Shown: positions 1 to 5,608 of the stretch, in pieces | Layout: each line of letters begins with the position of its first letter | Numbering within the stretch: the stretch's first letter is position 1 | DNA from: Verrucomicrobiota bacterium | Lineage (GTDB): Bacteria > Verrucomicrobiota > Verrucomicrobiia > Verrucomicrobiales > DEV007 | Length of the DNA: 5,608 nucleotides | NCBI GenBank assembly: GCA_027618625.1 | Contig: JAQCER010000283.1 | Span: 1 to 5,608 of the forward strand | Direction: 5' to 3' | The notes under the pieces: model-generated | Told to the model about the DNA's origin: nothing | Databases searched by the model: none | What the model saw: only the letters and a program-made list of their open reading frames with translations | Translations under genes and position numbers: made by a program

Positions 1-2510
1 TTCTCATGCCCCGCGGAGGATAGAAAATCTCCCGCCCACTCCCAGGTGTTGCCAAACAGGTCATAGAGCCCCTGTGCCGAAGCTTCACCAAGCCCTACTT
101 GACGAATGAAGCGTTGCGGCGAGATGTCGGGGTCTGCTAACTTGTTCATCCAGTGCCGGTCTATCACCCGTTGGTTAAAGGGAAAGACCGCCCGTTTGGC
201 CTCCAATACCTGCCACTCCGGGTCGCGAGAAAGCATCGATTGATAGAGTTCGATGGTCGGCAAATCGTAGTCAGAGGAGGTGGTATCCCGAAACTGCAGC
301 GAGATCCATTTGCCAAAGTCCCTCGCCAATTCGGGCTCGAGGCCGACAACTGGAAATGTGGGACCGATCGGAACCCCGGGATCCTTCCAAAAAGTTCCCG
401 CCAGTTCTGCCTTCCACTCGTGCAGGTCCGCAGCCCAGGCAAAGTCCATGACACGGGTTTCCCAGATGCTCCAGTAGTGGGCGTTGTTGCCATCTCCAAT
501 CCGCACAAAACGCATCCCGAGGACATTCTCGAATGCGCGCCCTTTGGCTACCGCTTCAGTCCACATCCCGTCGCAGCGCTGGTGCAGATCCTCGACCTCT
601 TTGGCCCAGCTGTTCACCGTGGCTACGGCCTCGGTGAGCAGCTGCAGGGCACGGTCGTAGCGATTGATCGACTGCCAGCCGGAAGCTGCTTGCGCCTTGG
701 CCGCCGGATGCCCGAGGAATTCGATCGGCGGTGGTCCCGTTTTGGGAAAGAGTGCCTTCCAGCGGATGATCGCTTCATCGTGCGCGGCTACCATTGAGTC
801 GAACTCTACTCTCAGTTCCTCGGCCAACGCCTTTTCGGCGGCTTGGGACGCTGCTAAATCTAAAGCTTCGGCAAAATCGCTTTCGGGGTGTAGAGATCCC
901 GCTGCTCCGTCCCCAGCGACCAAGTCATCTTCGGGGATGCCGCCTTCCAGACCGTCACCATGCCCCAAGTTCAGGGACGCCATCGCCACTCGCGAGGCCG
1001 CCAGCGCTTTGGTCTGGGAGATGGTAGCGCGTTCATTCGTGATCGCTTGCTCCAAGATCACGCGGCCCCTGTCAAATCCGCTGAAGTCGTGAGCACGCAG
1101 CATTTCCTCCAAATCGGCCAAGCGGTTGATCAAGACAAACGGCGTCTTCTCGTCGTTGAGGCGTGGTGATAGTAGCTGCCACGCCCAGTCAGCCTCGGCG
1201 AACTTCCGTTCCGCACCGGCCAGGTCGATTTCGCGTTGCAAAAGGGCGGAAATATCGTTGGCGTCGGGCGGATCCTTCTCGCGAACGGTCTTCAGCGCAA
1301 ACTCGCTCTCCTGATGCGCGCGCTCCATTTCGTCGACAAGCAGACGTACCGCGCTGATCTCCGATCGTGCCGCTTGTAAGGCGTTGCTCGCTTCGGTGGA
1401 TTTTGTCATCAGTGTGTCCGCACGCCGGTTCACGATGGAATCCCCCCAACTCACGACGAGGGCGAATGCTCCGACTGCTGCCAAAACGATCGCAGTCTTT
1501 CGCAAAAGTGGTCTGGAGTCGAGGTGTTGTCGCCAGGATCGGCGGGAGCGACAGCCTGCCCGAAACGTTTCCCAGAAAGCCGCGACAGTGGGAAAGCGAG
1601 CCTCGGGGTCGCTGGCAAGCGCCCGGTCTACCGTGTCCGTCAGCAGGTAGGGAAAATCTGGTCGCAGCTTGCGAAGCGGCTTCGCAAGCCCGATCGGCAA
1701 AGTGCCGGAGAGAAGTTCATAAGTAATCACACCCAAGGCAAACTGATCGACGGCAGCGGTGACTCGCCTCGCGTTCTGGAGTTGTTCGGGTGCCATGTAG
1801 TAGGGCGATCCGAGCCGAAGCTGACTCAGAGTGTATAGCGAGAGCGGGTCGTCGCTGCGCTGCACCAGCATGGCAAGGCCGAAGTCCATTAATTTGACCG
1901 TTCCGTCCTCGTGGCCGTCACCATCGTCGCAGATCCACACATTTTCCGGCTTGACGTCGCGGTGCACGGTGAACGCGTGAGCATACTCGAGCGCCTGGCA
2001 AACCGGTCCAAGGATGCGCTCGACATCCGAGGTCGAGAATGGAGTTTTCGAGCGCTTCCTTTCGTTAATCTCGTCGCGGAGGGTTTTGCCTCGCAACCGC
2101 TCCATCACCATCCCGTGAATCCCCTCGCTGGCGTGGATGCCGTAAACAGTAACGATATTTGGGTGACTGAGCTGCGTCGCGATCGCGGCCTCCGACTGGA
2201 ACTGTCGCACCGCCTCTGGATCCAACAGCAGTCCGGGCACAAGGACTTTGATCGCTACCGCTTCATTGCGCAGCGTGTCGCGAGCTTCGTACACCGTTCC
2301 CATTCCACCCTGACCGATGCGACTGCCAATCTCGAAACGGCTGGCGAGAAACTTACCGCACTGCAGGATGCCAACTGCCGTTTCCGACTCTGAGCGATCA
2401 CGCTCAGGCAACATGTTGAGCCCAGAGCCTGGGGTGCTTCCGGCGGGTTGCGTCGGGTTGGGGCCCGGGAGCACCCAGAGCGAGTCATCGTCAATTTTGT
2501 CCATGTCCAT
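1..2510 (-). CDS. Transmembrane Ser/Thr protein kinase with C-terminal SUMF1-type domain, 3' end cut by window
   Basis: The frame is open from ATG at 2510 (alternative ATG at 2504, residue 3) to base 1: 836 codons and no stop. A Pro/Gly/Ser-rich N-terminus (about 1-55) precedes a Hanks-type kinase domain (about 59-313). That domain has glycine loop IGQGGMGTVY (65-74), VAIK lysine K88, alpha-C glutamate E107, HRDVKPEN (183-190), DFG (209-211), APE (240-242), DQFALG (255-260) and R305. All catalytic residues are present, so an active Ser/Thr kinase is expected. A basic stretch (RSRRSWR) precedes a hydrophobic segment at about 339-355, which places the kinase in the cytoplasm and the rest outside. 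A helical spacer (about 360-655) leads to a SUMF1-type domain starting at VLGMRFV (663) and SIWETR (681-686), and reaching GLYDLFGNTWEW (814-825). Some 40-60 residues, including the usual RGGSW region, probably lie beyond the window. The domain is compact and diverged: LPTIELYQ stands where RLPTEAEW is usual. The gene overlaps the upstream paralogue by 14 or 20 bases. Kinase call firm; SUMF1 call good from order and motifs; substrate and ligand unknown. Confidence 0.93.
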   Translation of the reverse strand, partial: MDMDKIDDDSLWVLPGPNPTQPAGSTPGSGLNMLPERDRSESETAVGILQCGKFLASRFEIGSRIGQGGMGTVYEARDTLRNEAVAIKVLVPGLLLDPEAVRQFQSEAAIATQLSHPNIVTVYGIHASEGIHGMVMERLRGKTLRDEINERKRSKTPFSTSDVERILGPVCQALEYAHAFTVHRDVKPENVWICDDGDGHEDGTVKLMDFGLAMLVQRSDDPLSLYTLSQLRLGSPYYMAPEQLQNARRVTAAVDQFALGVITYELLSGTLPIGLAKPLRKLRPDFPYLLTDTVDRALASDPEARFPTVAAFWETFRAGCRSRRSWRQHLDSRPLLRKTAIVLAAVGAFALVVSWGDSIVNRRADTLMTKSTEASNALQAARSEISAVRLLVDEMERAHQESEFALKTVREKDPPDANDISALLQREIDLAGAERKFAEADWAWQLLSPRLNDEKTPFVLINRLADLEEMLRAHDFSGFDRGRVILEQAITNERATISQTKALAASRVAMASLNLGHGDGLEGGIPEDDLVAGDGAAGSLHPESDFAEALDLAASQAAEKALAEELRVEFDSMVAAHDEAIIRWKALFPKTGPPPIEFLGHPAAKAQAASGWQSINRYDRALQLLTEAVATVNSWAKEVEDLHQRCDGMWTEAVAKGRAFENVLGMRFVRIGDGNNAHYWSIWETRVMDFAWAADLHEWKAELAGTFWKDPGVPIGPTFPVVGLEPELARDFGKWISLQFRDTTSSDYDLPTIELYQSMLSRDPEWQVLEAKRAVFPFNQRVIDRHWMNKLADPDISPQRFIRQVGLGEASAQGLYDLFGNTWEWAGDFLSSAGHE
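1667..1689. repeat. Perfect inverted repeat with 10-base arms and a 3-base loop, inside the active kinase gene
   Basis: The left arm GCTTGCGAAG (1667-1676) and right arm CTTCGCAAGC (1680-1689) are exact reverse complements around CGG. It lies within codons for about residues 274-281 of the active kinase (GLAKPLRK), late in the kinase domain. It would form a stable hairpin in the mRNA. No T-run follows on either strand, so it is not an ordinary intrinsic terminator. It may be a chance result of the AKPLRKL codons. Confidence 0.7.
2491..2510 (-). other. Stop/start overlap between the pseudokinase and active kinase genes
   Basis: The active kinase has two in-frame ATGs (2510 and 2504) just before the TGA (2493-2491) of the pseudokinase gene, an overlap of 20 or 14 bases. 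No strong Shine-Dalgarno sequence precedes either ATG, which again suggests translational coupling and production of the two proteins in linked amounts. Both kinase genes begin with similar short acidic termini: MDDSL in the first, and MDKIDDDSL from the second ATG of the other. This favours ATG 2504 as a candidate start. Confidence 0.6.
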
Positions 2511-5220
2511 TCGTAGGATCTTTGATGGAATCGCTTCCGCCCGACGCAGAATCATTCCTGACGTTACCTGGTTTCAAAATAATGCGAAATCCAATCTCTT
2601 CGCTGATTCTACCCACGCCGTCTCTGTACGCGGATCGCAGGGTATCGAGGTTGAATGATCGCCAACCGCCACCGCGGATCACCCTGTTATCATTTGCCCT
2701 CGGCAATCCGTAGAGTTTGTCTGCGGTCCATTCCCAAACATTGCCACCCATGTCATGGAGGCCGTGGATATTCGGGCCGAAACTTCCCACCGGAGCGGTA
2801 TGCAGGAAGGTATCTTGCTCCACGATCAGATCGCTATTATACTCCCGGCTCGGCCACGTCACATAGTTCCCAGATCGAGCTCGGCGCACTGGCTCGCTAC
2901 CCCAGGGAAAGTGCGACGGGAAATCAAACGAGCGCTCATTTGGAGATTTGTCAGGATCATCGTCGAGTCCGGCCATCTGGCTCCACTCCAGGTCGGTAGG
3001 CACCCGGTAATCCTGATCGCCGCGTATCAGCCCGCCATGCCTGTCGCGCCGCGTCAGCCACTGACAGAATCGTTGCGCGTCGGCGAAACTTACAAACGTC
3101 ACAGGGTGGCACGGGCCTTGCGCGGGTTTGACTGAAAAATCACCCCACTTGGTTGCGACATCTTCGAGCCTGTCCTCGCTGGGCCGCCATGACTTGGCGG
3201 TCACGGCAAAGTCGCGCCATTGGTAGCCGCTGTCGTGCGCAAAGGCGAGGTAGTCGATCAGTCGCGTTTCCCAGATCGATGCCATGAAATCGCCGACAGG
3301 AACGAACCGCATTCCAAGCGAGTTGGTGAACGCGGCCCGGGATGCAACCACCTTTTCCACCTTTTCCTGCCCTGCAGTTTCTCGAAGATCCGTCAGGTCG
3401 CTTTGCGAGTTGGTTCCGTTAAGCTCATCGGCCCAGGTGCGGTAGCGGTCACGCGCGGCGGTGAAACAATGGGCGGCCGCTACGCGGTTGCCGGAAGCGT
3501 TCTCAACGTCGCCTGTGGCGATCCGCTTCCAGGGTTCCCCTATGGGCTCGATCTCCGGGAAGTCGCCCATTCCCCGCAGCTTCGTAATCCACGCTTCGCG
3601 CGCTGCGATCGCCTCGGCGCGGCGCTCACCCAGGGCGTTGGTCATGGCATCCTCGGCAGGGCCAATTACTGCTGTCGCAGTCTCCAGCGATGCCTGGAAA
3701 TCCCCGTCAGCGAACTTTCCAGCTGCCCGCTGCCACGTTTCATCGATGCTGTCAGCTGTAGCGGTGCCAGGAATGGAAAGCAGTTCTTGCAGGGCCGTCG
3801 CATTTTCGCGGAGCCCACTTAGACGGTCGCAGGCGTCCATCGCCATGGTGGCGGTAAGGAATTGCTCCATGCGTTCGCTCAGGGATGCTCTCACGGATGA
3901 AAGGCGTACTGCGGCCGCTTCACTCTCGCCGTTCTTGAGCTCTGCTGTAGCCATAGCCAAGGCATCGACCAAAGAAAAATCGCGCCGAACGTTGGCCAGT
4001 CGTCGAACGCTGCCGTCGAATGGCTCTCGGTTCAGTCCTTTCGCCAACAGGCCCATGCGCAGTGCGTCAATCTCGAACAGATGGCGGCGAGCGTCGTCGA
4101 CTTCCGTTGTCGCCTCGACCTTCCAACGCTCCTTAAAGACAATGTCCGGGCCTACACTCCACGCCGCAAAGGCCAGACCGAGGCCAATGGCAACAGCACC
4201 CAAAGCGGCCAGCATCAGTGCCCCTCTGGTTTTCCAAAAACCGCGATTATGGACAGGGGGCACACTCCTCAAGGCAAAAGAGGCAAAAGAGGTAAAAGAA
4301 TTCGGGTGCCGCTTTCTTCTGGGGTTTCGGCCGACAGCATCCCGCAGGATTCCCTGCACTTCGGCCAGGTTCCCGAAGCGATCGTCAGGGTTCTCTGCAA
4401 GCAGACCCGGTATCAGATCGATCCAAAGCGCTGCCTCTGTCCTCCCGAGCGCCTTTTGCAGTTCTTCTGTCGAACCCTTGGGTGACCCCGTAAAGAGCGC
4501 CATAGCAAGAGCACCAAGGGAAAACTGGTCGGCACGGCTGTCAAGGCTCTTGGCTCCCGAGGCTCCCGCGTTGGCAATACTTGCCGTACCAGCCTTCAGG
4601 ATTTCGGGTGCCATGTAGGAGGCCGTTCCAGTTGCCGATGCCATCGCAGCTTGCACCAGCAAATTCTGGTCTAGGAGAGCGCTTAAACCGAGGTCGGCCA
4701 CACAGAGCTGCCGACTTTCACTCGAAAGCCAAATACGATGCGGATTGAGACGGAACAGGGGCGTCGTCGCGTGAATGTGCACCAGCGCGTCCACGATTTC
4801 CCGCAACGCCGTGTCAGCTTCCGTCACCGTCAGTGGCGGATTGCCATGTGAATGGTCGAGGCGTTCTGCAAGCGTCGCACCGGTCAGGCGCTCCATCGCC
4901 AGGAAAAGCGTTTCGTCGTCCTGATAGAAGTCGTAGGCGTTGATGGCATGCGGATGGCTTAACCGGCATGCCGCCGCCAGCCTGGGTGCCATCGCCCGCA
5001 CCCCGCCACGGGCGCTCATCAGGCTCTCATGGAAAATCTTCACGGCGACGACGGCATCGTCAGCGATAGAGAGCCGCAGCAAATCGTTCGCCGCATAGAC
5101 ATCCCCCAGCTCGCCCCTTCCAAGCCTCTCCCCCACCCTGTAACGTCCAATGAGGACGTGCCCGTTCAACCGGCGATCCGTGCGATCGACCATGTAATCT
5201 GGAGTCAATGAATCGTCCAT
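2491..5220 (-). CDS. Transmembrane Ser/Thr pseudokinase (predicted) with C-terminal SUMF1/FGE-sulfatase-type domain
   Basis: This is a complete 909-residue protein. The kinase fold spans about 23-285: glycine loop LGRGELGDVY (33-42), VAVK lysine K61, DLG in place of DFG (176-178), MAPE (203-206), DQFSLG (231-236) and R281. The catalytic loop is destroyed: where HRDLKPEN is expected the protein reads LFRLNPHR (155-162), so the HRD Asp is Arg, the Lys is Asn and the Asn is Arg. The alpha-C Glu position holds Arg (R80). Phosphotransfer is therefore unlikely; nucleotide binding may persist. A basic stretch (RRKR, 301-304) precedes one transmembrane helix (about 333-355), giving a cytoplasmic N-terminus and extracytoplasmic C-terminus. 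A helical spacer (360-630) contains two similar TPR-like segments. The SUMF1-type domain (about 634-884) is well formed: NSLGMRFVPVGDF, SIWETR (649-653 core), HPVTFVSFADAQRFCQWL, YRVPTDLEW, PWG, GLHDMGGNVWEW, NRVIRGGGWRS, LRSAYR and GFRI. The paired active-site cysteines of true formylglycine-generating enzyme are absent, so a binding rather than enzymatic role is likelier. The 25-residue tail is unremarkable. ATG 5220 was chosen as the longest frame; ATG 5193 (residue 10) is possible and neither has a clear ribosome binding site. Confidence 0.95.
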   Translation of the reverse strand: MDDSLTPDYMVDRTDRRLNGHVLIGRYRVGERLGRGELGDVYAANDLLRLSIADDAVVAVKIFHESLMSARGGVRAMAPRLAAACRLSHPHAINAYDFYQDDETLFLAMERLTGATLAERLDHSHGNPPLTVTEADTALREIVDALVHIHATTPLFRLNPHRIWLSSESRQLCVADLGLSALLDQNLLVQAAMASATGTASYMAPEILKAGTASIANAGASGAKSLDSRADQFSLGALAMALFTGSPKGSTEELQKALGRTEAALWIDLIPGLLAENPDDRFGNLAEVQGILRDAVGRNPRRKRHPNSFTSFASFALRSVPPVHNRGFWKTRGALMLAALGAVAIGLGLAFAAWSVGPDIVFKERWKVEATTEVDDARRHLFEIDALRMGLLAKGLNREPFDGSVRRLANVRRDFSLVDALAMATAELKNGESEAAAVRLSSVRASLSERMEQFLTATMAMDACDRLSGLRENATALQELLSIPGTATADSIDETWQRAAGKFADGDFQASLETATAVIGPAEDAMTNALGERRAEAIAAREAWITKLRGMGDFPEIEPIGEPWKRIATGDVENASGNRVAAAHCFTAARDRYRTWADELNGTNSQSDLTDLRETAGQEKVEKVVASRAAFTNSLGMRFVPVGDFMASIWETRLIDYLAFAHDSGYQWRDFAVTAKSWRPSEDRLEDVATKWGDFSVKPAQGPCHPVTFVSFADAQRFCQWLTRRDRHGGLIRGDQDYRVPTDLEWSQMAGLDDDPDKSPNERSFDFPSHFPWGSEPVRRARSGNYVTWPSREYNSDLIVEQDTFLHTAPVGSFGPNIHGLHDMGGNVWEWTADKLYGLPRANDNRVIRGGGWRSFNLDTLRSAYRDGVGRISEEIGFRIILKPGNVRNDSASGGSDSIKDPTNGHGQN
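4272..4298 (-). repeat. Three tandem 9-base repeats inside the pseudokinase gene
   Basis: On the coding strand the unit CTTTTGCCT occurs twice and CTTTTACCT once, head to tail with no spacer (27 bases). In frame they encode S-F-T, S-F-A, S-F-A (residues 308-316). They lie in the juxtamembrane linker between the kinase fold and the transmembrane helix. Gain or loss of a unit would keep the frame and only change linker length. Confidence 0.85.
5205..5220 (-). other. Stop/start overlap between the upstream gene and the pseudokinase gene
   Basis: The pseudokinase ATG (5220-5218) lies 13 bases before the TGA (5207-5205) of the preceding gene, giving a 16-base overlap in a different frame. The bases before the ATG (CAACTCGCTGGCACG) hold no convincing Shine-Dalgarno sequence. 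Termination-coupled re-initiation is therefore a reasonable way for this gene to be translated. If initiation is instead at ATG 5193, that codon sits 11 bases past the stop and coupling would still be possible. Confidence 0.6.
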
Positions 5221-5608
5221 CGTGCCAGCGAGTTGATCGATTCAGCCACCGCCGCAGCCTGAGCGCACTTTGTCTGCGGCGCATTCGCCACCTGCGCCGC
5301 CCGCCTCGCGGCATCCAACACCAGGTCAGTGGCAGGGACTACCCGCCGGATCACCGCGTCCTCCAGTTGGCCGGATTCCACGAGGCCACCGAGGTTGACG
5401 GCCTGAAGGCCGAGTTCCGCATGCACGGTTGCCGGCACCCCGTCGGCATTCCCACCGCTGATCGCCGCAGCGCGGATCACCGTTTGGTAGTCATTCAAGC
5501 GATGCTGGAGAATTTCCAGCCGACCTTGGACGGTGGAGTCCGACCACAGCGCCGTGGCCACTTCCTCTTTGAGAATTTGCAGTTTCTCGCGCAGCGCGTT
5601 CCGCACCC
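5205..5608 (-). CDS. Hypothetical alanine-rich helical protein, 5' end probably cut by window
   Basis: I do not recognise this protein. The frame is open from the right edge to TGA at 5205-5207. The first possible start inside the window is GTG at 5606, with only two bases upstream, so the true start may lie outside and this may be the C-terminal part of a longer protein. The visible 133 residues are mostly helix-forming. An amphipathic, charged N-terminal stretch (about 1-45, with REKLQILKEE and GRLEILQHRLNDY) could form a coiled coil. A Gly/Ala-containing stretch follows (about 48-80), then an Ala-rich helix (about 94-125). There is no signal peptide, membrane segment or recognisable catalytic motif in the visible part. 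Its stop codon lies inside the start region of the pseudokinase gene, a 16-base overlap. This argues for co-transcription and a related role, perhaps as a partner of the two kinase-like proteins; that role is inference from position only. Coding status is supported by the long open frame and the tight junction. Confidence 0.72.
   Translation of the reverse strand, partial: VRNALREKLQILKEEVATALWSDSTVQGRLEILQHRLNDYQTVIRAAAISGGNADGVPATVHAELGLQAVNLGGLVESGQLEDAVIRRVVPATDLVLDAARRAAQVANAPQTKCAQAAAVAESINSLARWTIH

Noticed and set aside
164..526. Minus-strand open frame of 120 codons
   Set aside because: It is on the same strand but in a different frame from the active kinase gene, which codes for the SUMF1-type domain here; no motif is seen in the short frame.
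153..797. Plus-strand open frame of 214 codons
   Set aside because: It is antisense to the SUMF1-type and spacer region of the active kinase, where the minus-strand frame carries clear family motifs.
1667..1689. Rho-independent terminator
   Set aside because: The hairpin has no T-run on either strand and lies in the middle of an intact coding region.
1902..1928. EF-hand calcium loop in the acidic insert
   Set aside because: DDGDGHEDG does not match the DxDxDG spacing, and no flanking EF helices are present inside the kinase fold.
1..2510. Active kinase gene as a frameshifted pseudogene
   Set aside because: Codon-by-codon reading gives one continuous frame with kinase and SUMF1-type motifs in order; only the window edge removes the end.
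2569..3321. True formylglycine-generating enzyme (sulfatase maturation)
   Set aside because: The Cys pair expected after the RGG motif is absent, and the domain is fused outside the membrane to a kinase-like protein.
3461..4618. Plus-strand open frame of 385 codons
   Set aside because: It lies wholly antisense to the pseudokinase gene, has no recognisable motif and a Ser/Arg/Ala-biased composition typical of the reverse frame of GC-rich coding DNA.
5060..5314. Minus-strand frame of 84 codons across the first gene junction
   Set aside because: It covers parts of two supported genes in a third frame and has an Arg-rich, out-of-frame composition.

Overview
The window is a dense minus-strand gene cluster with no intergenic space. 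Three reading frames run right to left, each overlapping the next by about 14-20 bases. They are the end of an unrecognised helical protein (5205-5608), a complete 909-residue transmembrane kinase-like protein (2491-5220), and a second kinase-like protein of the same architecture (2510 down to base 1) whose last residues lie beyond the window. No promoter, terminator, RNA gene, mobile element or CRISPR array is visible. The cluster looks like the inside of an operon whose promoter is right of the window and whose end is left of it.

The two large proteins share one layout: an N-terminal Hanks-type Ser/Thr kinase fold, a basic linker, one transmembrane helix, a long helical spacer, and a C-terminal FGE-sulfatase/SUMF1-type (C-type-lectin-like) domain that opens with the signature SIWETR. 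Kinase plus SUMF1-type fusions, moderately high GC (judged by eye), weak Shine-Dalgarno signals and the SIWETR opening suggest a bacterium of the Planctomycetota-Verrucomicrobiota group, most likely Verrucomicrobiota. This is an inference from family knowledge; there is no rRNA or marker gene here.

The main observation is that the two proteins are not equivalent. The protein at 2491-5220 keeps the glycine loop, the VAVK lysine, the DFG-type aspartate and APE. It has lost the catalytic HRD aspartate, the catalytic-loop lysine and asparagine, and the alpha-C glutamate, so it should be a pseudokinase. Its SUMF1-type domain is full length and well formed. The protein at 1-2510 has every canonical kinase residue, but its SUMF1-type domain is about 39 residues shorter across the comparable part and has eroded motifs. 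The pair therefore reads as a tandem duplication with complementary degeneration. One member may keep signal binding and the other phosphotransfer, perhaps in one membrane complex. That functional reading is a hypothesis; the residue changes are seen directly.

The reading frame at 1-2510 is easy to miss because it has no stop codon inside the window. I translated it codon by codon and it is open throughout.
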